NCBI GenBank assembly: GCA_016292135.1
Contig: JAEFAZ010000004.1
Coordinates: 62,001 to 126,000 of the forward strand
Origin: Saccharofermentans sp.
GTDB lineage: Bacteria; Bacillota; Clostridia; Saccharofermentanales; Saccharofermentanaceae
Direction of reading: 5' to 3'
Length of the DNA: 64,000 nt
The position numbers were made by a program, and so were the translations under genes. The notes under the pieces are model-generated. The model saw nothing but the letters and a program-made list of their open reading frames with translations, did not search any database and was not told the DNA's origin. Position 1 is the stretch's first letter, and each line of letters opens with the position of its first letter. Positions 28,886 through 38,336 of the stretch are shown here, one piece after another.

Positions 28886-28933
28886 ATTATACCCCTTGTC
28901 GCCTCATCTTACGATTTTGTTACAAATTTGTAA
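28886..28933 (-). promoter_or_regulatory. ddl -10 box and adjacent 14-bp perfect palindrome
   Basis: TATAAT on the minus strand at 28891-28886. Just upstream, TTACAAATTTGTAA (28920-28933) is a perfect palindrome lying in the divergent region between ddl and the large membrane protein gene at 29018. It could be an operator for either; which regulator binds is unknown. Confidence 0.45.
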
Positions 28934-29017
28934 TCTGACATACCGAAGTGTTTTTTTAGATAGGAGTGATTATTGTTATACTTATGCTGTCTAATTATGT
29001 AAACAGAGGAATTATCT

Positions 29018-31549
29018 ATGATCGCAGTAATGTATCTTGTACTTTGTGTGACTTTCGGCTTGTCTGTTCTGCAGCTCCTTCTGCCGAATACGAGAAGGCT
29101 TATCGTGGCCTGTGCCGCATCCAAGAAAACAGCAACGTGCGTCCCGTCCGCGATGTTTACCGTACCTTGCGGCATAACCATTGGTCTCATTACGGTATCT
29201 TTCGTTCACTACTATGCTGCGCTCGCGCTTTCCTACTTCATCAACAACCCGGATCTTTGCAAGAACATCTCGATCCTCGTGGTATTCGCGGTCTTCCTCT
29301 GGCTTATCCTGACCAATCTCATAATCGTATCCAAACGCGAAAAGCGTGACGACCCCCTGGCATCCTCCCTGCCTCAGTACAAGAGGACAGTTGCCGGCGT
29401 CATCTTCTATACACTGTCGATAGTCCTCTGCACGGTTGCCGCAACCTTCCTTATGTTCTACACATACAGGATCGACGGCAATACCCTCATGGCGGGATAC
29501 TCCACCTATTCGGATCTTTCTCCCCATACAGCAATGGTCTCCTCGTTCGGCTCGGGATTCAACTTCCCCACCCAGTACATGCACTTCTCCGGCAACGGCA
29601 TCCAGTACCATTTCTTCTTCTATTTCCTCTGCGGAATGCTCGAATACATGGGCATGCCTTTGGACTACGCAGTCAACGTGCCCAGCATAATCACCATGTG
29701 CTGCGCGCTCGTTCTTCTGGGACTTCTTTCAATACTCATCAGCGGCAGGAGGATCTCCTTCCTGATCGCTCCGATCCTGGTATTCTTCAGGAGTTCTTTC
29801 AACGTCTTCCTTCACATACGTGACCTCCTCGAACAGGGAACATCCTTCAACGAGAGCCTGGATCTGATCCGCTCATCCGTTACATGGTACAAGGAAACGC
29901 CCTACGACGACTGGGGCATCTGGGCCATCAACGTATATCCAAACCAGCGCCATCTTATGCTTGGCGTAAGCGTCATACTGATACTCATCATCCTCTTCCT
30001 GCCGCACCTGCGCAGGATGGGTACGAGTTTCTTAAGATTTGACAGCACCAACGAATCGCTCAAGTATTTCTTCTGGTCACGCAACGCATGGCTTCCCCGG
30101 AAAGCCGATCCTCTCAATTCCGTCGGGATCGCGGTTACGGCCTGCCTTATCGTTATAGTGATGCCCTACTTCCACGGATCAGCACTGATCGCCGCTCTCC
30201 TCATACTCTTCGGAATGGCGGTATTCTCGGAAGCAAGACTCCTCTATCTTGCCACGGCCGTCTGTGCAGTCGCATCTTCCTTTATCCAGACCATGGTCTT
30301 CTCAGGAGGAGCGGGAAACGTCGTAAGCCTTGAAAGAGTCACGGGCTTTGTGATCCCCGAAGCAACTGAATGGGAGACCTTCAAATACATAATCATCGTG
30401 ACCGGCCTCACTCTCGTGATAGCGGTGATCTGTGCCGTCACGATATTTGTAAAGGATCTTATCAAGCGCAAGCCGGTCTACCGTTTCTTCCTCCTGATAG
30501 CCATCCTGATCCCCTTCCTGTTTGCCTTCAATTTCCAGGTCTCACTGGAGATGCTCGCTAACCACAAGTTCATCCAGATAAGCCTGATCCTGGCAGACGC
30601 CTTCGTCGCCTGCGCTCTGGCTAACATGTTCTACCTGCCCGTAAAGATCAAGGGACATGCGCAAGCAGATGCCGATATAGTGACAGAAGCCGCAGCCGCT
30701 AATACTGCTGAAGAAGAGACTGCTTCATCAGAAGAAGAGACGGAAGAAGAAGCAAAGACGATCGCAGAGGAAACTGCTCCGGAAGAAAAGCCTGCCGAGA
30801 TCCTTTTCGGTGACGAGGAAGATCCTTCAGGCGAAGCAGAAAATAAAGCATTGGCTCTTAAAGAAGAGACAGCTTCCCCTGCCGAGATCAGTTTCCCCGG
30901 CAAGGAAGAAACCGCTAAGGAGATCCCGTCTGAAGAAGCTGAGGAAGAGGACGGGGAAGAAGAAAGCGAACCTTCCAAGACCCCCATGGTCCATGAACCG
31001 ATCGAGGATAAGAAAGAAAAGGGCCTGTCCCTTCCCGTCTTTATCGTATTCCAGGTGATCACGGCGGCCCTGGCTCTCGCACTCCTCGTTCCGCTAACCG
31101 CCACCGGCGTATCGGAATGGTGCACCTATGTCAATCTCAACAAGGGTTACGTAACAGTCAACATGGATTCGCCTCTTGCAGAATGGATACGCAAGAACAC
31201 CGATACCAAAGACGTATTCCTCACTCCCTGCTGGGCTCTCAACAGGTTCTCCCTGTCAGGCCGCGCAATGTACTACGGCTGGCCCTACTACGCATGGTCC
31301 GCAGGACACGATACAGACACCAGAAACATCATCTACGGCTGGCTGGCATCAGGCTGTGACGGCGATGTCGACGAGTTCGTAAGATACTGCAGGGAACGTG
31401 ACATCCGCTACGTTATCGATGATCCCGATTTCTACGATCAGGAGCTCGCCGACGGCAGGACTTACAACCATGAGTTTTTCGCAGAGAACTTCACGACCGT
31501 TGCTTACTTTGCAGAGGATAACAACACCACGGTCTACAGGATCTATTGA
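29018..31549 (+). CDS. Large polytopic membrane protein, GT-C-glycosyltransferase-like
   Basis: 843 residues. About a dozen membrane segments fill residues 1-545. A strongly acidic, Glu/Ala-rich insert (~548-665), with repeats of EEETA-type sequence, must be cytoplasmic. A final helix (FIVFQVITAALALALLVPL) precedes a ~145-residue outer domain with SPLAEWIRKNTDTKDVFLTP, GRAMYYGWPYYAWSAGHDT and YCRERDIRYVIDD. That last domain resembles the outer part of polyprenyl-dependent GT-C glycosyltransferases or DUF2298-type proteins; the family call is tentative. The start has CAGAGGA upstream. Confidence 0.6.
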   Translation: MIAVMYLVLCVTFGLSVLQLLLPNTRRLIVACAASKKTATCVPSAMFTVPCGITIGLITVSFVHYYAALALSYFINNPDLCKNISILVVFAVFLWLILTNLIIVSKREKRDDPLASSLPQYKRTVAGVIFYTLSIVLCTVAATFLMFYTYRIDGNTLMAGYSTYSDLSPHTAMVSSFGSGFNFPTQYMHFSGNGIQYHFFFYFLCGMLEYMGMPLDYAVNVPSIITMCCALVLLGLLSILISGRRISFLIAPILVFFRSSFNVFLHIRDLLEQGTSFNESLDLIRSSVTWYKETPYDDWGIWAINVYPNQRHLMLGVSVILILIILFLPHLRRMGTSFLRFDSTNESLKYFFWSRNAWLPRKADPLNSVGIAVTACLIVIVMPYFHGSALIAALLILFGMAVFSEARLLYLATAVCAVASSFIQTMVFSGGAGNVVSLERVTGFVIPEATEWETFKYIIIVTGLTLVIAVICAVTIFVKDLIKRKPVYRFFLLIAILIPFLFAFNFQVSLEMLANHKFIQISLILADAFVACALANMFYLPVKIKGHAQADADIVTEAAAANTAEEETASSEEETEEEAKTIAEETAPEEKPAEILFGDEEDPSGEAENKALALKEETASPAEISFPGKEETAKEIPSEEAEEEDGEEESEPSKTPMVHEPIEDKKEKGLSLPVFIVFQVITAALALALLVPLTATGVSEWCTYVNLNKGYVTVNMDSPLAEWIRKNTDTKDVFLTPCWALNRFSLSGRAMYYGWPYYAWSAGHDTDTRNIIYGWLASGCDGDVDEFVRYCRERDIRYVIDDPDFYDQELADGRTYNHEFFAENFTTVAYFAEDNNTTVYRIY

Positions 31550-31574
31550 TATTCTCTTTTCGAAATGACGAAGA

Positions 31575-31605
31575 TAAAAAGGGCTGCCACTATGTGACAG
31601 CCCTT
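31575..31605 (-). terminator. Terminator of the EF-G-like gene
   Basis: AAGGGCTG / CAGCCCTT with paired extension; on the minus strand followed by TTTTTAT. It lies between convergent genes. Confidence 0.88.
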
Positions 31606-31628
31606 AATCAACTTATCAGTCCTGCTGA

Positions 31629-33704
31629 TTACTCTTCTACCTGAGACTCAGCGATGACCTTGTCAGCGATCTCCTGAGGAGCCTGCTCGTATCTTGCGTG
31701 CTCCAGAGAGAACCAGCCGCGGCCCTGTGTCATGGCCTTGAGGTCGGTAGCATATTCGAGCATCTCGGCTGTAGGAACTTCAGCGTTGATGACAGAACCG
31801 AACTCGTCTGCATCGATACCGAGGATCCTGCCGCGGCGCTTGTTCATGTCGCCCATAATATCGCCCTGCTTCTCCTCGGGGATGTGGATCTCAACGGAGG
31901 AGATGGGTTCGAGGAGGATGGGGGATGCCTGTGTCATACCTGCCTTGAAAGCGAGGTTGGCTGCGATCTTGAATGCCATTTCCGAAGAGTCGACATCGTG
32001 GTAGGAACCGTCGACCAGAGTAGCCTTCAGGTTAACAACGGGATAGCCTGCGAGGACACCCTTCTTAACTGACTCCTGGAGACCCTTCTCGACTGCAGGG
32101 AAGAAGTTCTTGGGAACGGCACCGCCGAATACGCTCTCAGCGAAAACAAGCTCTTCGGATTCGGGATTGGGTTCGAACTCGATCCAAACGTCACCATACT
32201 GACCGTGACCGCCGGACTGCTTCTTGTGCTTGCCCTGGACCTTTACCTTCTTGCGGATAGCTTCACGGTAAGCAACCTTGGGCTTGCCCAGTTCACAATC
32301 AACATTGTAAGGCTTGCCTGCGAGCTTGCTGATAAGGACCTTGAGCTGCATGTCGCCAAGACCTGAAAGGACCATTTCCTTGGTCTCGGGATCTGTCTCG
32401 ATGGTGAAGCACCTGTCTGCATCTGCGAGCTTCTGGAGACCGGAGATGATCTTATCTTCGTCGCCCTTGTTCTTGGGAGAAACGCTCTTGGAAAGGCAGG
32501 GTGTAGGGAACTTGATCTTGGGAAGTTCAAGAACTCTTGCCTTGTCGCAGAGAGTATCGTTGGTATCCGTAACGGCGAGCTTTGCTGTTGCGCCGATATC
32601 GCCTGCAGTGATCTTGTCTGTAGGGATCTGCTTCTTGCCTACGAGATAGAAAAGACCTCCGATCCTCTCTTCCTTGCCCTTGGTTGCGTTATATACTGCC
32701 GAGTTAGCCTTCAATGTACCTGCGTTGACCTTGAAGATGGAGATCTTACCGACGAAGGGGTCGGACAGGGTCTTGAATACGAACATAGCCAGAGGATCGT
32801 CGATGCTGCAGGAAACCTGGGTCGTGGATCCGTCGGGAAGTGTTGCTTCGAGAGCGGGCTTCTTGCCTGCCGGAGGAGTATCCTTGGAGATACAGTTCAA
32901 GAGGAAATCAACACCGATGTTCTTGAATGCGGAACCGCAGTAGATCGGGTGGAGCTTACCTTCACGGAAGCCGGCATGTACACCGTGACGGAACTCGTCT
33001 TCGGTGAAAGGCTCGCCTGCGAAGAACTTCTCCATGAGAGCATCGTCTGCTTCAGCAACGACCTCGTTGACCTTCTCCTGAAGTTCGTCGATACGTGCGT
33101 TATATTCATCGGGCAGAGGCATCTCATTGAGCTTGCCTGTAGCCTTGTCAACAGAGAAAGCCTTGCGGTTCATAACGTCTACGATACCGGTCATCTCGCC
33201 GCCTTCCATGATAGGGAAGGACAGAGGGATAACGGAAGATCCGTAACGCTCCATCATGCGGTCTGCAACTGCAAAGAAGTCTGCGTTGGGCTCGTCCATC
33301 CTGTTAACGAAGAACAGGAAGGGAACGTTCTTGCCGGAAAGAAGCCTGATGGCCTTCTCGGATCCGACTGAGGAACCGCCCTTAGCGGAGATAACGATGA
33401 CGCCGCTGTCAGCGATCCTGACACCCGACATCTCTTCACCCAAGAAGTCGAAGTCACCGGGAGTGTCGATGATATTGATCTTGCTACCCTTATATTCACA
33501 ACATGCAACTGCTGTAGATACGGACATGCCTCTCTTGATCTCTTCGGGATCAAAGTCCATTGTCGTGTTGCCGTCGGTGATCTTGCCTAAACGGTCGATA
33601 GCCTTTGTGGAATAAAGGATCGCTTCTGCAAGAGTAGACTTGCCGGTCCCCACGTGTCCGAATAAAGCGATGTTACGAATCTTGTCTGCGGAATAGTTTT
33701 CCAT
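31629..33704 (-). CDS. Elongation factor G paralogue (EF-G-like translational GTPase)
   Basis: 691 residues with all EF-G domains. G1 is GHVGTGKSTLAEAIL (~15-29), switch II DTPGDFDFLGE instead of the standard DTPGHVDF, and G4 NRMD instead of NKMD. These changes place it in the EF-G-like (FusA2-type) group, not the housekeeping EF-G that sits with rpsL/rpsG. Domain IV has HKKQSGGHGQYGDVWIEFEP and C-terminal PTAEMLEYATDLKAMTQGRG. Such paralogues may act in ribosome recycling or stress; the exact role is unknown. AAGGAGG precedes the ATG. A probable -10 (TATAAT) is at 33749-33744. Confidence 0.92.
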   Translation of the reverse strand: MENYSADKIRNIALFGHVGTGKSTLAEAILYSTKAIDRLGKITDGNTTMDFDPEEIKRGMSVSTAVACCEYKGSKINIIDTPGDFDFLGEEMSGVRIADSGVIVISAKGGSSVGSEKAIRLLSGKNVPFLFFVNRMDEPNADFFAVADRMMERYGSSVIPLSFPIMEGGEMTGIVDVMNRKAFSVDKATGKLNEMPLPDEYNARIDELQEKVNEVVAEADDALMEKFFAGEPFTEDEFRHGVHAGFREGKLHPIYCGSAFKNIGVDFLLNCISKDTPPAGKKPALEATLPDGSTTQVSCSIDDPLAMFVFKTLSDPFVGKISIFKVNAGTLKANSAVYNATKGKEERIGGLFYLVGKKQIPTDKITAGDIGATAKLAVTDTNDTLCDKARVLELPKIKFPTPCLSKSVSPKNKGDEDKIISGLQKLADADRCFTIETDPETKEMVLSGLGDMQLKVLISKLAGKPYNVDCELGKPKVAYREAIRKKVKVQGKHKKQSGGHGQYGDVWIEFEPNPESEELVFAESVFGGAVPKNFFPAVEKGLQESVKKGVLAGYPVVNLKATLVDGSYHDVDSSEMAFKIAANLAFKAGMTQASPILLEPISSVEIHIPEEKQGDIMGDMNKRRGRILGIDADEFGSVINAEVPTAEMLEYATDLKAMTQGRGWFSLEHARYEQAPQEIADKVIAESQVEE

Positions 33705-33743
33705 CAGTGCTTCCTCCTTGTTGAAAATTTACACTACCCGCCT

Positions 33744-33749
33744 ATTATA
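33744..33749 (-). promoter_or_regulatory. Probable -10 of the EF-G-like gene
   Basis: TATAAT within the palindromic ATTATATAAT on the minus strand, 40 bases before the ATG. A weak -35 candidate (TTGTGG) lies at 33775-33770. Confidence 0.45.
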
Positions 33750-33890
33750 TAATCTTTTCTATACTAATTCCACAAAGAATTTATCGGAATAGCAAAAAGT
33801 TTTGTGCATTTTCTGTCAGCCTTCACGCCGGCCGAAAAAGTTGACCGAAAACGGTCTTTAAGGCACATAACGGGAATGTTTCCCCGACTA

Positions 33891-33922
33891 AAACGGGCCG
33901 TCCCGCAGGGGACAGCCCGTTT
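33891..33922 (-). terminator. Terminator after the zinc-ribbon/coiled-coil gene
   Basis: AAACGGGC(T)GTCCC / GGGAC-GCCCGTTT long stem, followed on the minus strand by T residues. Confidence 0.85.
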
Positions 33923-33945
33923 CCATTATCTTTTTACAGACTGTG

Positions 33946-35646
33946 TCAGCCGGCATTTCTCTCGAAGATCATGACAACGCGGTCTTCCTTGCTGTTGAAG
34001 GAACCTACTGCAAGGGATGCGGACTCCGTGGTGTCACCGAGTGAAGACTGGAGCTTACCTCCGTCATCGTTGATGAGGGTTATCAGCTTCCATCCGTCGG
34101 AAGCCTTCTTCTTCAATATCTTAGCTATCTCGGCGGTATTGACCTCGCCGTTGTGATTATGCTCGACTGTCTCGACACTGTATTCCTTCGGACCTGCATC
34201 AGCTCCGGCGAGACCATCGCGGATCCTCTTTTCGAGTACTGCGATAGATTCATCCATGGAATTCAGTTTCTTCTCAAGTTCTTCCTTCTCCATCTCAATC
34301 TCCTTGATCTTCTTATCTTTCTCTTCGATCTGCTTTTGCATAGCGCCCTTATCGCTCTCTGTCAGGGCAACTTCCTTGAGGAATACGGCCTGCTTCTCGG
34401 CGTTGAGGATTATCTCCTGGGCTGCTGCTTCGGCAGCGATTTCGGCATTCTTGGAATCTGCGATTATGCGCTGAGCCTGCTCATATTCGCCCTGGATGGC
34501 TTCGATCTGGGTCTGGAGTTCTGATGCCTGTGTCTCATACTGGTTGATGAGTTCGGCAGCTTCATTCTTCCTGGCCTCGAGAGCGGCAGTCTCTTCTTCC
34601 TTTGCGGCCCTGTCAGCTTCGATCTGTTCTAAAGCCTTCTGCTGCTCTTCCTGAGCCTTGTTGAGTTCGTCTATGATGCCGTCCCTCTTGGATGCGGCTT
34701 CTTCAGCCTCGCTGATGACGCCCTTTGCCTGCTCGACGAGTTCTTCAAGTTCTGCCTGGGCAGCCGCTTTGCGCTGCTCGGCTTCAGTGATCAGCTGATC
34801 CCTGTGTGCAAGTGCAGCATCTCTTTCCTTCTCGGCCTGTTCTTTCTGCTTACGGGCTTCGGAAACCTGCTCTTCGCCGATCCTCTTGGACTCTTCCTCG
34901 ATCCTGGCCTTCTCCTTCTCGAAATCCTTTTCGAGGGTCTCCTTATCCTTCTCGTACTGGCTGTTCAGTTCTGCGATCCTGTCCTCAGCAGCCTTGACCT
35001 CAGCTTCTTTCTCCTGCTTGACCTTCTCGGCGTTGTTGACAAAATCCTGGATCTCCTTGGCCTGTTCGAGGAGCTCATCACGCTTGCTCATGGCCTCGGT
35101 ATATTCTTTCTCGACCTGGATGGCGAGCTGTTCGGTCTGGATCTGAGCTTCCTCAAGGATGCGCTGCTGCTCGGCCTTAGCCGCTTCGATCATCTCATCG
35201 TGCTCGACCTGCATCTTCTTGCGGGTGACTTCTTCCATCTCCTCGGCTTCCTTACGGAGCGCGTCTCTTCTGGTGCGTGCGTCTTCGAGATCCGCTCTCG
35301 TTGCCTCGAGAGCCTGATCCAGTTTCAGCTGCTCATCGATGTTGCGCTTCTGCATGGCAGCATATTCGGACTCCATACGGAGTTTCTCGGACTCGAACTT
35401 GGCCTGGATGGTGTTAAAATCTCTTTCCAACTTTTCCTTGGCTTCAAGGATCCTCTTCTCTTCTTCGGAACGCTTGGCTTCAGCCCTGGCTATATTTTCC
35501 TGTTCTTTCTGTTCAAGGATCTTCTTTGCCTCGTCGGCAGCCTCGTCGGTATTGCCCTGAGATGCTTTCTGGAAATCATATTTACACATGGAGCAACGGG
35601 CAACGTTATCGCCCATCATAACTCCACAAACCGGACATTTCTTCAT
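33946..35646 (-). CDS. Zinc-ribbon, long coiled-coil and DUF4177 protein
   Basis: 566 residues. The first 25 form a zinc ribbon, MKKCPVCGVMMGDNVARCSM with CxxC pairs at 4/7 and 18/21. Residues ~40-470 are one long charged coiled coil dominated by Glu, Lys, Gln and Ala (for example EKERDAALAHRDQLITEAEQ). The last ~75 residues, KEYSVETVEHNHNGEVNTAE and KKASDGWKLITLIND, resemble the DUF4177 fold. There is no signal peptide or membrane segment. Its role is unknown; the layout suggests a cytoplasmic scaffold or filament. It is monocistronic and divergent from the peptide-importer operon. Confidence 0.75.
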   Translation of the reverse strand: MKKCPVCGVMMGDNVARCSMCKYDFQKASQGNTDEAADEAKKILEQKEQENIARAEAKRSEEEKRILEAKEKLERDFNTIQAKFESEKLRMESEYAAMQKRNIDEQLKLDQALEATRADLEDARTRRDALRKEAEEMEEVTRKKMQVEHDEMIEAAKAEQQRILEEAQIQTEQLAIQVEKEYTEAMSKRDELLEQAKEIQDFVNNAEKVKQEKEAEVKAAEDRIAELNSQYEKDKETLEKDFEKEKARIEEESKRIGEEQVSEARKQKEQAEKERDAALAHRDQLITEAEQRKAAAQAELEELVEQAKGVISEAEEAASKRDGIIDELNKAQEEQQKALEQIEADRAAKEEETAALEARKNEAAELINQYETQASELQTQIEAIQGEYEQAQRIIADSKNAEIAAEAAAQEIILNAEKQAVFLKEVALTESDKGAMQKQIEEKDKKIKEIEMEKEELEKKLNSMDESIAVLEKRIRDGLAGADAGPKEYSVETVEHNHNGEVNTAEIAKILKKKASDGWKLITLINDDGGKLQSSLGDTTESASLAVGSFNSKEDRVVMIFERNAG

Positions 35647-35791
35647 CTGTCAGTCTCCCCAATTAGTTTAATTACTCGTACATTATACAACGCAAATGAA
35701 CAAAAATAACGCTTATTAACACAGAATTTTTTAACATTTGACGATTTTTTAACAAAGAAGTGGAAAAAATAGAGGAGTTCGAGTACATTTT

Positions 35792-35811
35792 ACTGTAATT
35801 AAAATCTACAG
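35792..35811 (+). repeat. Inverted repeat before the peptide-binding gene
   Basis: ACTGTA (35792-35797) and TACAGT (35806-35811), eight bases apart, 16 bases before the ATG of the binding protein and overlapping its leader. It may be an operator or small hairpin; I see no clear promoter nearby apart from TTGACG at 35738. Confidence 0.35.
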
Positions 35812-35827
35812 TGGAAAGGCAATAGAA

Positions 35828-37342
35828 ATGAGATCATTTTCGAAAACATTAACCGCAGCGATCCTCGCTGTCTCCATGGCGTTGGGCATCGCTTCATGCG
35901 CAGTAAACAATCAGTCACAGGGTACCGTTACCGTAGGCATCACCCAGGAACCCGGAACCTTTGACCCTCACACGGTAGTCGCAGCTGGCGACCAGGAAAT
36001 AATCTTCAACATTTATGAAGGTCTTCTGAAATACGACTCAAAGGGAAACCTCAACCCCTGCCTTGCGAAAGAATATAAGATCAGCGACAGCGCTGATGTC
36101 TATACATTCACCATAAGGGACAAGGTCAAGTTCCATAACGGTCAGGACCTTACTTCTGATGACGTTGTCTTCTCACTCCGCCGCGCCGCAGGACTCCTTC
36201 CGGAATCTGACGGCAAAGCCCTTATCGCTTCATTCAGCAAGATCAAGTCAGTCGAGATATCCAAAGATGACCCCTCAAAGGTCGTTGTTACGCTGGATCA
36301 GCCCGACAGCGAGCTCCTGAGCTATTTCACGGTCGGAATCATCCCCAAGGATTACGAGAATTCCGACAAGGCTCCCTGCGGAACCGGTCCTTTCAAGTTT
36401 GACAGTTACTCTGTCAGCCAGAATGTAACTCTCTCGGCCAACAAGGATTACTGGGGCAGCAAGCCTGCGATCGAAAAGGTCGTCTTCAAGATCTGTGCTG
36501 ACATGGATGCGGGTCTCCTCGAACTCAAGAGCGGCACGATCGATATCTTCCCGCATCTTACAAAGGACCGCGCTGACCAACTGTCCCCTGATGCATACAA
36601 CATCATGGACAACGCTTCCAACATGGTCCAGATCTTCGCTCTCAACAACAAGGTCGCTCCCCTTGATAACCCCAAGGTCAGGGAAGCTATCAATTATGCC
36701 ATCAACCGTAACGACATCATCAGCGTCACGATGGACGGCGCGGGTGTCGCCCTTACAACAGCCATGAGCCCTGCCATGGGCAAATGGTACGATACATCAC
36801 TTGACGGCACATATTCCTGCGACCAGGACAAGGCGAAGAGCCTCCTCGCAGAAGCGGGATACGCTGACGGCTTCGAACTTACGGTAACTGTTCCGTCTTC
36901 CTATCTTGTTCACGTCAACACGGCAGTCGAACTCGGATCCGAGCTTTCTGCCATCGGCATCAAGCTCAAGATCGAGCAGGTAGACTGGGCGACATGGCTC
37001 GACGAAGTCTACAGCAAGAGGAACTATGAATCGACAGTTATCTGCCTCACATCTGATTACGCACCTTACGATGTCATCCAGAGATATGCTACGGATTCCA
37101 AGGATAACTTCATCAACTACAGCAACGCTGAAGTTGACGAACTCATTAAGCAGATCCCCCTGACTCCTTCTGAAGAGGAAAAGATCGGACTCTACCACAA
37201 GATCCTCAAGATCATGACGGACGACAACGCATCCTGCTACATCCAGGATCCCAATGAGATCGTGCCTGTTGCAACAAAGCTCGAAGGTTATAACGTATAT
37301 CCCATGTATGTTCAGGATATGTCAACAGTAAAGTTCAAATAA
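35828..37342 (+). CDS. Peptide/nickel-type ABC importer, substrate-binding lipoprotein
   Basis: 504 residues, SBP family 5 (OppA/DppA type). The lipobox is MALGIASC with the lipidated Cys at 24. VTVGITQEPGTFDPHTVVAA, FNIYEGLLKYDSKGNLNPCL, VKFHNGQDLTSDDVVFSLRR and AINYAINRNDII are the family landmarks. It sits outside the membrane and delivers the substrate to the permeases encoded directly downstream. Peptides are the commonest substrate of this family; nickel or sugars are possible. It is the first gene of a four-gene operon. Confidence 0.92.
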   Translation: MRSFSKTLTAAILAVSMALGIASCAVNNQSQGTVTVGITQEPGTFDPHTVVAAGDQEIIFNIYEGLLKYDSKGNLNPCLAKEYKISDSADVYTFTIRDKVKFHNGQDLTSDDVVFSLRRAAGLLPESDGKALIASFSKIKSVEISKDDPSKVVVTLDQPDSELLSYFTVGIIPKDYENSDKAPCGTGPFKFDSYSVSQNVTLSANKDYWGSKPAIEKVVFKICADMDAGLLELKSGTIDIFPHLTKDRADQLSPDAYNIMDNASNMVQIFALNNKVAPLDNPKVREAINYAINRNDIISVTMDGAGVALTTAMSPAMGKWYDTSLDGTYSCDQDKAKSLLAEAGYADGFELTVTVPSSYLVHVNTAVELGSELSAIGIKLKIEQVDWATWLDEVYSKRNYESTVICLTSDYAPYDVIQRYATDSKDNFINYSNAEVDELIKQIPLTPSEEEKIGLYHKILKIMTDDNASCYIQDPNEIVPVATKLEGYNVYPMYVQDMSTVKFK

Positions 37343-37369
37343 TCCTTACCTATTGATACAATATATGTC

Positions 37370-38323
37370 ATGGGCAGGAAGACAGGATTTATAATCTCTA
37401 AGATCGCGGAATTGCTTGCGACATTACTCGTAGTGTCGCTCCTGACTTTTGTGGCCTTCAGCGTGATACCCGGAGATACGGCTCAGGTAATACTCGGACC
37501 TGACGCATCCCAGGCACAGCTCGATGCGTTAAGAGCCGAGTTAGGTCTCGATAAGCCCCTTATCGTTCAGTATCTTAACTGGCTCGGAGGCCTCTTCACT
37601 TTCAATCTCGGAAAGTCCGCTGCCTTCGGAGTACCCGTTGCAAGTCTTATCGCGGAACGCCTCCCTGTTACGATCGGCATGAGCATCATCGCGCTGATAT
37701 TCGTCATCGTGATCTCATATCCCCTGTCCGTCCTGAGCGCAAGGCGCCCGGGGAGAGCATTGGATCAGGTGTTCTCCGTCGCTGGACACATCCTCTTCGC
37801 GATACCGCCTTTCGTATTATCCCTGCTCTCGATCATTGCGGCTTCCGCCCTGTTCTCGGGATTCAGGGCAGGTCAGTATTTCCGCCCCGAAGATAATTTC
37901 CCGGGCTTCATAGGATGCCTCCTGCTCCCTTCATTTTGCATAGCGCTTCCCAAGATCGCCATGACCTTTAAGTATATGCGTTCCTCGATCATCGAGCAGA
38001 ACGCTTCGGAATACGTCAAGAATGCCAAGGGCCACGGCCTTACGGATTTCCGCATCCTGATAAAGCACGTGCTTCCCAATTCCAACGTTTCCGCAATCAC
38101 CGTTATCTCGATCGTCCTGTCGGATATCCTGGCCGGAAGCCTTATCGTGGAACAGGTCTTCAACCTTCCGGGAATGGGGCGCCTTCTTCTTTCGGGTATC
38201 GCAAGAAGAGACTTCCCCCTGCTTTCCGGAATGGTCTTTTATATCGCGTTCATAACGGTGCTGCTCTATTTTGCAGCCGATGTCCTGGGCAGCATAGCTG
38301 ACCCGAGGATCAGGCTTAAGTGA
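37370..38323 (+). CDS. ABC importer permease (DppB-like)
   Basis: 317 residues, six membrane segments. LRAELGLDKPLIVQYLNWLG after the first helix and the EAA loop NASEYVKNAKGHGLTDFRIL are typical of the DppB/OppB permease. The C-terminal VEQVFNLPGMGRLLLSGIARRDFPL is the usual family ending. No clear ribosome site precedes the ATG at 37370, which is odd for this otherwise well-marked operon; it follows the binding-protein gene by 27 bases. Confidence 0.93.
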   Translation: MGRKTGFIISKIAELLATLLVVSLLTFVAFSVIPGDTAQVILGPDASQAQLDALRAELGLDKPLIVQYLNWLGGLFTFNLGKSAAFGVPVASLIAERLPVTIGMSIIALIFVIVISYPLSVLSARRPGRALDQVFSVAGHILFAIPPFVLSLLSIIAASALFSGFRAGQYFRPEDNFPGFIGCLLLPSFCIALPKIAMTFKYMRSSIIEQNASEYVKNAKGHGLTDFRILIKHVLPNSNVSAITVISIVLSDILAGSLIVEQVFNLPGMGRLLLSGIARRDFPLLSGMVFYIAFITVLLYFAADVLGSIADPRIRLK

Positions 38324-38336
38324 AAGGAGCTCCGCC

